Origin: Rhyacichthys aspro
Taxonomy: Eukaryota; Chordata; Actinopteri; Gobiiformes; Rhyacichthyidae
Reading direction: 5' to 3'
DNA length: 64,000 nucleotides
Assembly (NCBI GenBank): GCA_036850595.1
Contig: CM072155.1
Span: 4,821,953-4,885,952 of the forward strand
Below, one piece after another: positions 37,738 to 50,400 of the stretch. Below the pieces are notes generated by a model. That model did not search any database and was not told the DNA's origin. It saw only the letters and a program-made list of their open reading frames with translations. A program made the translations under genes and the position numbers. The first letter of the stretch is position 1, and each line of letters starts with the position of its first letter.

Positions 37738-37798
37738 CTTGTTCTGCCTCGTCTGTAGCCCCTCCTCCTTTAGATCCGTTCTGTCGCCAGCTCTTCTT
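37738..37798 (-). other. Candidate 5' UTR exon of the paralemmin gene
   Basis: Sixty-one bases lie between a strong acceptor (pyrimidine-rich run ending TTTTACCAG) and a donor AAG|GTTGGT on the minus strand. The frame that would join the 28425 exon contains TAA, and the segment has no ATG, so it could only be untranslated. It is more GC-rich than its surroundings. A plus-strand exon from CTGTAG to CTG|GTAAAA cannot be excluded from the sequence alone. Confidence 0.3.
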
Positions 37799-38397
37799 CT
37801 GGTAAAACAGAACGACAGAACTGTGTCACTCTGAGGTGTGTCAGATTCCTCTTATCCACCCTTTCCTGCCACAGTGAGTGTCAAACCATAAAAACACTTG
37901 TCATGTGACCACTGGTGTCCAATGATTTACTGTTTTCAGCTGTTAGTTATCTGTGTTTGTTTTATAGTGTGTTCTTTTCCTAGTCTATTTGAAGTGTGCT
38001 TGATATGACAGTATAGACGGAAAAAAAGTCAAGACCATATCCAGAGCCTGCTACATCTCACAAATAACTGCGTACAGTACTAAAATTTAAACACAGTGAC
38101 AACAACTGACAACGGATGAGCTAGTTTTGAAATGGCCCCAAAATTTCCAGTTTTGTGATAAAAGTTATGTTCTTGGTTTTATTGTCTTGGTTCATCCTAA
38201 TCTAAGTCCTGTTTTACTTCTATAGATGTGTTTCCGTGAAATTTGAAGAAAATTTGAGGCAAAATTTCAAATGTCAAAAAAAGTAGTGAGTAGTAACTGA
38301 CAGAAAGCAAATACATTGAGTGTTGGTTTTAGGTGATGAAAAATAAATATAGCAGAACTTGTACTAGCTCTTTTACCAGCAATGTAGATAACAATAT

Positions 38398-38432
38398 GCT
38401 TATTTATTTATTTATTCATTCATTCATTCATT
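38398..38432. repeat. (TTTA)n/(TTCA)n compound microsatellite
   Basis: A tetranucleotide run that switches from TTTA to TTCA units. Confidence 0.85.
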
Positions 38433-40784
38433 AACTAATGAAATGTGGATAGCCTCGGTGATTGTTTCACTCTCTAAAGTCATTGTTGTATGCTGCTACT
38501 TCACGTCATTTTTATTTATTTTATTAGTATGTGTGCTTAAACAATACATCTGGTTTGGTCTAATTTATTTGTGTTTACCATATTACATAAATAAATAAAT
38601 AAAAATAAATTTAGACAAATAGTTTAGTCTTTTTTTCATGTGATAGAAATACAAATCTCCAGATATTGCTCTCTTTTACCAAAAATAAATAAAAAAATCT
38701 ATTACACTACACCACAGTAATTTGATTAGGCCGTTTAACTGGTTTACTGTCTTTGTATGTTCGGGAGAAAATTGAACCTGGTCCCCTATGGGTAGCTCTT
38801 GAATGGTGAATAATTTACCAAGACAGTGCTTTTCCTTTTGTACTTTCAAAAATGTTATGTCACTCTGCCATTAGTCAGCTATTGACATAAACTTTGGTTG
38901 TTTGCTGGAGTGAAAATGTTTTCTTCTGCCAGCTCTAAGACCATGTTTAAAGCAATTAGTCTGACTTAAACTTGGCTAAACTCTAAACATGCAAATATGT
39001 TGGCTCAAGAAGGTTGAATCACAGCCGTTCCCATCACTCTAAAAACGTTTACAGTGGATATGGTTGCAGTAACAGCAATCATTTAAATTTAATGTTATGT
39101 AATGTTAGTACTGTTTCCTTAAACAATTCAGCCTAACACTAAAAATGACTGATGTCAAAGTCCAGAACTTAACAGAACAAAATTTTCATTCAAAGTTGAG
39201 GTTTGGACCTATAAAATTACTTATTTCATGGGCTTATTTAATATTTTAGACCAAGACTAGTTTCAAGCCATCCAGCACTCACTTTTCTGTAAACAGTATT
39301 ATGACCTACCTGAAGTTTTCCTCCGAAATCTAAAGTCCAGCATTTAAAACCTCACATGAAATGCAACAAGTCTTACTTTTCCCACTGCAAAAAAGTTTTT
39401 CAACCTGACTTCAGCCACAACTTGGTCAAAGAGCAGTGCAGTTATCGTTGTGGTAGTGGGTTCCTCCCTCTTTCGTGATAGCCCCACCTCTTTAAAGTGT
39501 CCCACAGACCTTCAGTTGTTGTGTATGTGAGCAGAGGGAGCACAGAGAGACCAAATGAGAGCGGGGTATTTTTGGACACGCAGCTGGTGGGGGCTGCGAA
39601 TGCCATTGGAAGCAGTTGAGTGACACAGCACATTGTCCACATGCTGACGGTACTATTAATGTGAGCGGGCCCGGGTTCTCTTAGGACTTGACTGACCCCG
39701 CAGCAAGTGGGTCACTGTGTTTTTGGCCGGTTTTACATTCGAGAGGGGTCGAGAGGGCAAAGATTCACAGATCAGTGGTTATTTGCGGAGATATAACCAG
39801 CACATTTCTGTAGAGGGGGAGGGGGCACCTCGAGTGAGTCAGAGGGGAAATCTGGGACAGTTACATTATTTTGACAGAATGTGAGGTTATGTTCAGTTTG
39901 GGTCAGAAAAAGTTGAAATTAATTTAAAGGGTAAAAAGTCATCCCTAGTCCAATCTTCCTTAATTCAGATTATAAATATATTTAATTAGGGATGTGAATC
40001 GATAAAAACAACAACAAAAACAACAACAATAAACAATGTAAATAAATAGTTGCAAATCTGGCTGTAATCACAATTAATTGCACCAACTTGTCAACTTTTA
40101 ATAAACACATTGAATCTTCAGTTTAACAGAAAGTAATTACCTTTATTTTTAATTATTTAACTTTGTCATACTTTAACTTTTGTATAGCATGTAAACTAAT
40201 AAGTTTTACATAGAAAAGTATTCAATTTGGATTGTTCAGACTTCAAAGCTCGAGTGTGCAGCTGAGTTAGCCACAGGAAATGGAAATGAGGTGCAGTGGT
40301 GTGGAGGGGGCGTTACGTCAAATTAACAATTGCGTTGTTTTTTTTAAAGCACTGAAGAAAAAAAAAAAAAAAAAAAACGCAAAAAGTGTAACGCGATAAT
40401 TTTCAGATTTTTTTAATTAGCCCTACATTTAATATTTTTGAATGATGTTTGTGCACTGCTCACGTTTGACTTTAAAGCAGACTTGGTGTGTGTGCTGTCC
40501 GTGAGTAGGTAGAGAACATTTGCAAGTAGCTCTATGTTTACTGGCTCTTTTTACATGAGTTTTAGGCTACATGTGTGGAAATGTACATAATGCCAAATAG
40601 CACCACATGAAGGGGCTAGAGATGGTTTTTGGACTTTTCATCAAAGACTGAGATCTGCGCAACAAGATTATCAGACGCTCAGTAATAAATTCTCACTAAT
40701 CTCTTTTTAATTGAGTTTTATTCATCTTTTTAAAGCACATTTAAGACTATCATATTTCATATATTTATTTCCGTATTTGCTGCT

Positions 40785-40840
40785 CAAATTAATTTCCCCT
40801 GCTGGGATTAATAAATGAATCTGAACCTGAATGCACCGCC
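40785..40840 (+). mobile_element. 3' tail of a LINE
   Basis: The stretch AATTTCCCCTGCTGGGATTA followed by AATAAATGAATCTGAA has the form of a fish LINE 3' end. How far the insertion extends upstream is not clear. Confidence 0.5.
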
Positions 40841-42273
40841 AAAATCTATATTATATTTAAATTGATATTGCTTTTATACACATGGAAATGGAAAATTGGT
40901 TGTTTTGAATTGAATGTATTTAGTGTATTACAAACACATGGATTGACCCCAACTCTTATCCCGACAGTGACCTCTGACTGTAATGTCAATTCATTTTAAA
41001 GTCAATCTATAATGTAAACTGTGAAATCGTCATGTTAATTATACTATTATAAATACTCCACCATTTGTTTCCGTACAGACGTGAGCATGTGTGTTGACAT
41101 GATACTTCCTGGTTGTGCAGTGATGGGACATGTGTCGTATCAAAGCCTCTGTCTGTGAAGCTGTGTCTGTTTGAAGTCTGAAAGCTCCTAAATGCATCGA
41201 GACACGTTGTCATTTTTCATTAATGACTCTTTTATTAATTTATTAGACATATAGGAACATCTGCCTGGAGCTAGACTGTAGACCGAGGGAGGTTAGAATG
41301 ACAGAATTGAGAATTAGTAGAAAAAATCTAAAATGTGTTATTCTAGATAAGATACACTACAGTATATGCTAAATGTCTTTATCAAAAAAATATACTTATC
41401 TATTTTATAATCCATTTAAACCTGCTTAGTTGTATGCTACATTTTCTTGCATTTTTAAGAACTGCATGTTGTAATATTACACAATAATAAAAATACAAAA
41501 AATATAAATAAATATAAAAATAGATATTATTTAATATAACAATAATAACACATATGTTTATCAAATTTTTAACTCTTTCCCGATTAATGTGCACTGCCAA
41601 ATCTTTACAGAGGTGTGGACACCTGCTGATGTTCAATTAATAAAGACCTGGTGATTAGCAGCACCTGGCTACAACTTCCCTCTAAAATCCTATGCAAGTA
41701 GTAAGGAGATATGTAATATACCCTGCACAACTTTATTTATTACTTTAATCTCAGCTTCATTTCTGTTCAAATAAATAATGGTAAAAAAAAACCCCAGATT
41801 GTTCAAGTATATCGTATAATAAGACCCAACAAGGGCAGAGTAGCATTAACTTTTCACATGTTTTGACATCATGATAAACTACACAAAGACTATAAGAGTA
41901 AAACATGTGTATGGTTAGCGTGTCGAAATTAGTTTTTATTCATCCAACACTGAGCACTTTTTATTTAGAAATAATCTGCCAGAAATTCCATGCATCAACA
42001 AGCAATAGACCCTATGGTAGCCCTGCAGGGACATGCCTTTGTTTTTGAACAAACCCAGTGGAAATAGGTCAGATGATGAGTTTTCATTAAATACATTCAG
42101 AACTGAAATAGATTTTTGATATAAATGTTGTAGGCTTCATGGAAGATTGGAATGTACTAGAGGTTTATATTTTTTTTTCAAGACTTGAAATTATTATTAC
42201 TCCTGTTGAAAACATACTTTTTACTGATGTATTAAATTGTATACTACAGCATTGCAACTGAGTTTTTACTCAC

Positions 42274-42370
42274 CTGTTTTGTTTATCTCTTCTTCAGTGC
42301 AGTTGGTCGCAGTTGGAGTTCGAGTTACCGTCTAAGTTGTAGCACTGTCACTTTGTCGAAACTCTTATGA
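42274..42370 (-). other. Candidate first or second 5' UTR exon
   Basis: This minus-strand segment ends at a perfect donor, ACAG|GTGAGT, with the last exon base at 42274. All three frames have stops and there is no ATG, as expected of a 5' UTR. A possible acceptor (TTATTTTAG) lies at its upstream edge, so it may be an internal UTR exon. Otherwise it is the end of a longer first exon reaching into the GC-richer tract at 42480-42740. Joined to 37738-37798 and 28425-28501 it gives a leader with no ATG before 28470. Confidence 0.3.
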
Positions 42371-42479
42371 CTAAAATAAGTAATCCAACAGTGACAACAA
42401 AGCCTAGCAGAGATCACAGAAAACCCAAAGATCAAACCGATTCGGCGACAGAAGTGGAGGCCACAGGTGGGATCTTGTC

Positions 42480-42740
42480 ACACACATGAACGATGTCTAA
42501 TGAGCTACTGCCGCCTGCTCTCGGAAGGAGGAGCTCGGCCGGGAGTTGTTTGAATCTGAGAATGCGGCTCATTGAAAAGCGCAAGGTCAATTCTAACCCT
42601 GAGGGGACCTGCTATCTCCTCCCGACTGCAGCCTCAACCCGATCACACATCCACCCACACATGTAGAACCACGCAAAGCAACTACAAACACACTGCCGGG
42701 AGTTCCTGAACATGATACGCTACATGCGAGTGTCGCTGCA
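42480..42740 (-). promoter_or_regulatory. Possible promoter-proximal tract upstream of the candidate UTR exon
   Basis: A GC-richer, repeat-free tract lies directly upstream of the minus-strand donor at 42274. I see no clear TATA box. The only support is its base composition and its position in front of a possible first exon. Confidence 0.2.
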
Positions 42741-44377
42741 GGTTAATGATGGCAGCGAAGACACTTTCACACATACCATTATTCCTCTGCTAATGCTAAC
42801 AGATCTCTGTGCTATGTGGAATATGATACGAAGCATGGTAATTATTTGACCTACATATCTCTGTAGCCGGAGAGATGGACGTGGAAAGATGGCTTAAAGT
42901 CTAAAAAGCAAGATACCAAACAGGGCACAGACTTTTGCGCAGTAAAGGAGAAGTCGTTTCAAGCGTAAATATGGAAAGAGGGCAAACAGATGCAGATTGA
43001 ATTCCACTGAGGTTTGTGTCTCTCAGGAAATCCCCTCGGTCAGAAGGAAAGAAAGGAGTCATGCAGATTTCACATGACTCATATCAAGACCCCTCTTTGT
43101 CCTTTTGTAAGATTTAGAAGTGAAAATAATCTGATTTGGTACAAGACAAGATTCAGAAGAGTTTATACTATGTTTTAAATATCATTCCATTCATGAACAC
43201 CAGATGCAGGAAAGTCTACACTCATTGTATCATAACAGCAAGACACTTTCACGTCACTCCAATGCCAAAACACACTAATTGATCTTGTATCAATAGAACG
43301 AAATATCGAAACACCCGGGACGACACTTTCTGAGTCCTCTGTTGATTTCTCTGTCATACAACACTATAATGCAAAAAAACAAGATGTTTTTTTTTCTCTT
43401 ATTTTTCTTTTTGTAGGATATTTAAAATAGCACAATTAACTTTTAGCCAGTAGAGGGCACAGATCCCTCTGTGTGCAGCTATACTGTTGGTGGGGCCATA
43501 TTTGTTTACATGACATGACTAGCAGAGAACGTAACAGATTAGATAAAGACATTGTTTATGCTAGCATGACACTGGCTAAATTGTTTTGGTCTCCCATTAC
43601 TTAAATATGTAAAAATGTCATTGTTCCATCTATCAAAGTGTGTGCTACTAACTACAATGTCATCATAACCAACTAGCGCTGTGCACAAAGAGTACTTGGA
43701 CATTACTGTGCATATTGACTCTCCAATGTTTACATCTTTTATATATATTATAGTTTTTTTCTTAGAGCTCTATTATTCTGCAGCATTTTTTTTGGAGGCC
43801 CACATAGTGTTTACCTTGACACACATGGTTGCACACATCAGACGAAACATATCTGTGTGATACTGACGGGGAACAGAAAATGCGCCTGGCCCGACGGCTT
43901 TTGAAGCTAAGATGAGCGAGTGAACAGTGCTTCTATATGGCGCTGGGTCTCTTAAAGCTATTGAGCGTTCTCTGGAGTGACAGCAGCGTTTCAGCAGAGA
44001 CAGGCCCAGGGAGCAGAGAAGGCAGACACATGGGTTTCACTTACGGCACGCTGGCATCTTATCTTCTCCTGGGGGCTTCAAAATGGCCTTTAACGGCTGT
44101 CGCTTCTTTTTAAATACACAGCTGGCTGTTCAGGTCTGGCGTGAAGTGACAGCGTGATTGTGCCGGCGCTGGGAGGCAGTGGCTGTGAGCTGCACTGCTA
44201 AATGCTTCTGGATTTCACAGCACGGTTACATCACAAGGTACTTTTAATTTTTCTCAAGGAGTAAAAGTGTTTTGCAAAGCTTTTTTAAGCAGCATAAAAG
44301 GCCAGATAATTTAGCAGAGGAAAGAATTTATAGATCACAAAATATTGCTTTCAAGTTTGAGTTTCACTAATAGTAAT

Positions 44378-45460
44378 GCTGTGAAAAAGTATTTGCTGAT
44401 TTCTTACTTTTTTGCAGATTTGTAATACTTTACCGTTTTAGATCTTCAAACAAATTTAAATATTCAACAAAGATAACACAAAACATAAGGGCCAGTGTCA
44501 CTTTTGCCAGAAAAAACATCTTGATCAGAATCAGAATCGTTTATTTATGTCCACACAAGTTGGTGGAATTTGCTATTGGTACAGCACGACAGAAGCTCGG
44601 ATCGTCTGTGTCAACAAACAGGGCAACAACACTCAATTCAGACAATAAATACAAATACATACAGAGAAAAAAGTGTGAGTTGTCTTTAGTTCATGACCTG
44701 GTTTAGTGTTTTAATGGCAGCAGGGATGAAACTGTTTTTGAACCTTTGTTATTTAGTGTGCAGGGATCTATAGCGCCCCCCAGAGGGCATCAGTTGAAAG
44801 AGATGATGAGCAGAGTGAGAGGGGTCAGAGGGGATTTTTATTGCTCACTGTGATGTAATTTGGATGAGTTGTCTATTATACGCTGTAGTTTTTTGTGAAT
44901 GAGAGTCCGAGTTACCAAACCAGACTATTATTGGTGAGATAAGTATGCTTTCAATTATGGCTGTGTAGAACTGAAGGAGGATGTTCTGTTTGACTTTGAA
45001 TTTTTTGAATTGTCTGAGGAAGAATAGTCTTTTATTGGCTTTTTTGTGTGGTCTGAGTGCATTTTCCATTTGGATGAGCCCCAGTACTTTTTAGAAAATA
45101 TTCTGTGGACTGAAGAGACAAACGTTGAACTTTTTGGAAGGTGTGTGTGTTACATCTGGTGTAAAAATAACACAGCATTTTAGAAAAAGAATAAAATTCT
45201 TCCAATGAGAAAGACTCATTGCCAGTTATCTCAACTTTTTGATTGCAGTTATTGCTGCTTAAGGTGGCAGAACCAGTTTTAGGGGCAATTACTTTTTCAC
45301 ATGGGGCCACATAGGTTTGTATATTTTTCCCTTATTAAATAAAATAATCAGTTAAAAACTACATTTTGTGTTTACTTGAGTTATCTTTATCTAATATTTA
45401 AAGTCATTTATGTGAGATAAATATGCAAAAAAAAGAAATCAGGAAGGGGGCAAATACTTA
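44378..45460. mobile_element. Tc1-like transposon, internally deleted and interrupted by a LINE
   Basis: The left end (GCTGTGAAAAAGTATTTGC at 44380) and right end (GGGGGCAAATACTT near 45450) belong to the family at 21405 and 49489. From 45070 a degraded transposase segment follows, reading like PQYF.ENILWTEETNVELFG. Between 44521 and about 45069 a LINE fragment splits it. Confidence 0.8.
44521..45069 (-). mobile_element. 5'-truncated LINE (Rex1/CR1/L2-like) nested in a Tc1 element
   Basis: The minus strand encodes the C-terminal part of a non-LTR retrotransposon ORF2: KRLFFLRQFKKFKVKQ, then ILLQFYTAIIESIL, WFGNSDS and later LMPSGGRYRSL. The 3' end at 44521 has the short CAGAATCAGAAT-type tail. 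The flanks TTGAT and TTGGAT are a possible imperfect target duplication. Confidence 0.8.
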
Positions 45461-46956
45461 CCTATACTGTATACACTGTTTAAATGCAAACTTTATGTTG
45501 AATTCTTCTAACAGTAATTCAGTCAGCTGTTGTTTGTTTGGTGAAACCAGACATATTGTATTGTACATTGTATTCACACTTCTTTCTACAGTCTGGCAGC
45601 ACCTACGGTAGCCCCCACGGCAACAATTTGAGCATTAACTCTGTTTCAGTTTTTGAGGGAGCTGGGCAGGTTTTGTTCAAACATTTGGAGAATCCCAGAC
45701 AAAATCAGGGCAAACAGGACTAAATCAGACCATTACATTTCAGAAAAAACTTAAACGTTAAATCAGACCATATCCCAGACAGGACCAGGCCAGACTCCAT
45801 GAAGTTGGGATCAGAGTTACACCATCACATCAGGAGAACTCCTTGTTCTGGGATGACTCTAAAAATTTGAGGTTTTTGTCTCTTCACTCACGTTTCCATT
45901 TTGTAAATTCATTAAAAACAAAACAAAAAAAAACACATTTAAGTTCTATATTGTTGACAGCATTCCCGCATATCTTCACACCAGACTAAAACTTTTAAAA
46001 CTTTTGCATCATATAAACCATTGCCTCTTTTAGCCAGAGCGCATCACACCAACTCAAATTGGCATCTCAACTAGGATATTTATAGGATATTTGTTCATTT
46101 GTCTCCTTTGGTCCTTAAGTGACAGCATGAAACATTACACAGTGTAGCTTCAAGAGCTTAAATACAACATGGTACTGCTCATCATTGACTGTCAATTTAA
46201 ACCAGAATACATTTACACCACCACAGAGAGCTGAATACATCAACATACACTTCCCAATGTGTCCTTAGGTCCATTCTCTCAAGACACATTTAGAAACCAT
46301 TCGGAGCATTCACACCTTGCATTAAAGGGAGACACATTAGATCAAGTCACTCTTTTTATATTTTAGGCCTCACTTTTCCAACCGACCAGTTAAACGTGAA
46401 GGTATTTGTAGTTTTTGCATCACATAGGACCCCACATTTCTTTCTGGAGTTTCCTGCACCAAGTGAATACTCATCCGCCATTATTCCAGGCTCGGAGGTC
46501 TTGGCGAGCTGTCGGACGGCGTTTATCTCTGCGGAGCTGTCATCTTGCAGCACAGATTGTACGCTGTGGTGTGTGCGCGCTGCCTTCAAAGGCCCCGTGT
46601 CAGTGTGACTTACTTCATCGTTGGCTCGAATCAGCATCAAAGCCCCGGCAGACGAGGCTGCTGCAGATGGCCGCTGTGTGCTCCGTTTGCTTTGTTTGTC
46701 AAGTACTTGTTAATTACGAAGATGGGACGCTGTGTTTCCCAGCAGGGACAGAGCTGCCCCGTGTGCCTCCGGTATTTAACCCGTCGCTCTCCTAACGTAA
46801 CAGATTAGTGAAATATCCTGTTGTTTTAGTTGTGGAGTAAGTGCTGTGATCGTCTATCTTTGTTGGCTTCTACTGGCTCCACTGAGAAAGCTACAACCTC
46901 AAGTAAAAGCGCTCAGTTCCGTAAAATGCTTCTTGTTTAAATTTATCAGTTGCTTG

Positions 46957-47095
46957 GGGGGCACCCTTTGTAGCTCAGGTAGAGCATATGCCCAGCATGC
47001 CGGAGACCCGGTTTGAGTCCAGGTCGGGTCATTTGCCCAATGTCATTCCCCTAATGCTAATGCTAAAGCTAATGCTACACTATCAATAAAGGCCA
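46957..47095 (+). mobile_element. tRNA-derived SINE
   Basis: The head contains A-box-like TAGCTCAGGTAGAGCAT and B-box-like GGTTTGAGTCC. Next come GGTCATTTGCCCAATGTCAT and CTATCAATAAAGGCCAAAAAG, the end seen in widespread percomorph SINEs. It looks like an RNA polymerase III promoter but is not a functional tRNA, because the body does not fold as a full cloverleaf. Confidence 0.75.
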
Positions 47096-47099
47096 AAAA

Positions 47100-47360
47100 G
47101 AAAAAAGTTTAGGATGTCATTCTAGACATTATTATGAAGGATTTTAATAGACTAGAATTTTCAGCTCATTCAGGGTCTTTGAAAAATGGAGCGCTACAAT
47201 AATGTCAATATGAAAGTAATGACTACCGATAAAACAAAGTGTCTGTTCAGTACTGGATACGTTTTTCTACATAATGAAACAGCACAGAAAAGAAGAAGCT
47301 AAATTGAAATGCAGATAAACATTGGCAATGCACTCGCGCAATGTTTAACGAGACTGAGGA
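47100..47360. repeat. Dispersed repeat family X, copy B
   Basis: It contains AAGGATTTTAATAGACTAG, GGAGCGCTAC and ACATTGGCAATGC, in the same order as the other copies. It directly follows the SINE at 46957-47095. Confidence 0.55.
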
Positions 47361-49488
47361 TCACAACGGTCTGACACTGAAATAAGAAATGTTCAGAGTT
47401 GAAAGTTTAAGGGCATTTTCTCACCTGAAAGTCCACACCAAAGTCCACTAAGAATTCACTAATTATTACTCAGTACAGTTTGGGACAGTAACGTTCATTT
47501 TCACACTTTTGAAATCCGGACCACCGAATGTTTTCCTGATGGTGTTGAATGTCGTGATGACAATGGGCTTTTACTGATGAATGTGTTGTCTCATTTTACT
47601 CATTTAACCAGAGAAATTCAATAATCAGACATAATTCATTCTTCTTCATCTGATTAATTGACCATGACTTACTGGTCAAATTTGGTCCTAAACGTCCGAG
47701 CTATCAGCAAATGTGCTTTCACATTGGAAATGAACAAGACCTTGGCTCAGTTTGCTCTGGACCGAGAACACAGCTTTTTGCCAGACCAAAGAGCAGCTGT
47801 TCGGTCCAAACCACAGTCTGCTGGTGTTTTCACACTGTAAGATTTGGTTTGGACCAAGCAAGAAGGTCAGGACTAAACAGCACAGGTGTTACCCTAAGGC
47901 AAGTCTTAAAAACTGCAGTGTGATGTAACATACTAGTGGCACTTTAAGATCCTGCAATAGCATTTTGATGTAATGTTTGTGACCCTTCCTCTGGACCTAG
48001 GCTCATTGGCACACTTTGCTTTGACTTTTAGTCACAAACCTCAAAAGTCCTCTAAAGTCCAGTTTCTTTCAGTTCGCCTCTAGCCAAACTCAATCCCACT
48101 TTGCTGAGCCAAGAAACCGAGTAAGCCAAACCATTTTTGTTTGCAGCTAGTCCAGAGTTCTGCTGCTTGGTTTGTTCTTCCCTTCACTGGAGAAAGGTTT
48201 TATGGACGGCAAGAAATTGATGCATTCTGATATTCAACAAAATAATCATTTTTTTTTTTTTTTTTGTCACATGCATTTTACTGTATATGTTCTGTGATAT
48301 GCACCAACTAATACTCATAAAAAACAATTTTAATGGTATAAACAATATTTCTTAATATACCTTTCTAGTGTGACTTATTCACCTGAAGATGAGCTGGCAC
48401 TGATCTCCACTGCTCCATTATTAATAACACAACAGTTATTTTCACTTCAATCTGCCGTGGATCAATACACTACATTACAGAAAATGAAAGCTTATTGAAG
48501 CCATTATTTATAACAACTCTATTACAGCATTCCATCTCGCTATATTAAGCCCCAGTGCGTTCTCAACAAGCAAAAACCACAGGAGTGATCAATATTTCCT
48601 TTATGACTTCGGAGTAACTGCCTTACCCATGATGAAACATTACATGAGCTATTTATAATATTCAACGACGCGGAGCACAGAAGTAAAGGCAATAGACAGC
48701 TGCTGTGTGCGCTGCAGCGATGTAAACAGTGTTTGAGCAGATTAGCCTGACAGTTGGCCTCACTTTTCTCGGAGGTGACTGACCTTCTTTCTTCAACGTG
48801 GTAAAGCCATGAATACTGTTCAATCTGATTAAAGGAAATGTGATCAGACATCTGGTGCAGGTTTGAGCCAGTCACACTTACAGGATTTTGTCCATTGACC
48901 TTAGGAAGTGAACAAATTAAACCTTAAAGAGACTCTTTTCTTGCTACCAGTTTCTGCAAGTTCGTCATTTTAAGTTTAAATGCTACTTTAAATGGTAATT
49001 CAAAGTTCTGCTTGCTTCACAGTTTGAGGATATGTGTCCTTGAACTGCCATTTGGTTTGGATGGATAAGTGTTTTTATACAAGGTTCAGATTTGATCATG
49101 TGAAAAATGGTCAATGGCCCTTTTGACAGTTTGGATCCAATTAAGTTACGCAAGTACAAATACAGTATTCTTGAACACAAAGGGCTACTGTAAGAAAATA
49201 CAATTATAAAGCAGGAGCAAAAAGTCAAAAATTCAAATAAAAAGCAGCAAATATTGACGGGAAGAAACCCTGAAATGTTATGTTATGCCGTTCTGCTTTA
49301 GGTTAGAGGAGTGTCAGCACCACTAAGGTGAACTACAGCTGCATAAACAAAGAATCATAATCAACCCATTCACTGTCACCCATGTCCACTCTCTGTATCA
49401 GCATGTGTTATGGTAGACCGCTACGATGCAGTCTGAATAGAGGCGGCTGATTTGACCACACAGCTGAAGCATACCTTTGGGGTGTGTA

Positions 49489-49944
49489 CAGTGCTGTGAA
49501 AAAGTATATGCCCCCTCCCTGATTTCTGATTTTTTTTGCACATTTGTCACATTAAAATGTTTCAGATCATCAAACAAATTTAAACGATTGGACGACTCAA
49601 GTAAACACTATCTGAACCTACCTGGCCCTATGTCACTAAGTAATTGCCTCTCTTTGTTAAATTATGAGTTAACTGTGGTTAATCACACTTTTTTTTCTTT
49701 CTGAGAAATCTGAGATCAATTTCATTAGCCATTCCCAGGTCTGATTACTGCCAGACCTGTTAAATCAAGAAATCACTTAAATAGAACCTGTCTGACAAAT
49801 TGAAGTCGGCCAAAAGATCTCAAAAAGCAAGACATCATGAACCAATCCAAAGAAATTCAGGAACAGATGAAAGTAATTGACAAATATGCAAAAAGAAAAG
49901 AAAGAAACCAGGAAACCAGGTGCAAATACTTTTTCTCAGCACTG
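49489..49944. mobile_element. Tc1-derived MITE of the same family as 21405-22095
   Basis: A 456-bp element bounded by CAGTGCTGTGAAAAAGTAT and AATACTTTTTCTCAGCACTG with a TA on each side. Internal stretches such as GCCAGACCTGTTRAATCAAG are shared with 21405-22095. It has no coding capacity. Confidence 0.85.
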
Positions 49945-50214
49945 TAAATGTTAAGTCCTATGAGACTACTATACGTCATGAGGTGTCACTTGCATATAGT
50001 GTGAATAAAAAATTGGTGGTGGAAATACCCACAGTAAACAGTGCACTACTACTTAAGCTTTAATTCAAAGGGCCCACCTGAGTAGATTGCAAACTACGTA
50101 AACTCTCTTTTTGTGTAAATTCTCAATGACAAAGCGACTGCAATTTAGGTGTAATTGCATTTGTATGTTGTGTAATCTAAACTTAAAATAGTTTATTTTA
50201 ATTTTACAGACTCC

Positions 50215-50400
50215 TTACTACGGTGGTGAGCACCTCTGGCCTCTTGTTCAGGACAACTGAGTTAATGTCCGTGCTTGGGAGCTAAAATTCCAGCCACAGT
50301 GGGCCACAAGGCAGTGTGTCTTTTTGCCGATCCCAAGCCCAAATAAATGAAGATGGTTGCGTCAGGAAGGGCATCCGGCATAAAAACAAATACCACACTA
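50215..50400 (+). repeat. Fish interspersed repeat (SINE/LINE 3' type)
   Basis: It contains GTCAGGAAGGGCATCCGGC followed by ATAAAAAC, a motif found in a very common fish retroposon tail. No target duplication was found and its 5' limit is unclear. Confidence 0.6.

Larger units (their letters stand above)
37799..42273. other. Non-coding tract between candidate UTR exons
   Basis: AT-rich with simple repeats (38398, 38590), a poly(A) run at 40359-40378 and the LINE tail at 40785. The tract 39460-39850 is repeat-free and GC-richer, a candidate regulatory element. Confidence 0.4.

Noticed and set aside
37755..37800. Plus-strand reading of the 37.75 kb segment as an exon (CTGTAG to CTG|GTAAAA)
   Set aside because: The minus-strand acceptor is better and agrees with the gene that spans the region. 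It is kept only as an alternative.
46396..46808. Overlapping open frames on both strands
   Set aside because: Several frames open at once is an effect of GC content. No splice sites or protein family; treated as a non-coding island.
46957..47095. A genuine tRNA gene
   Set aside because: A- and B-box-like motifs are present, but the body lacks a full cloverleaf and continues into a SINE tail.
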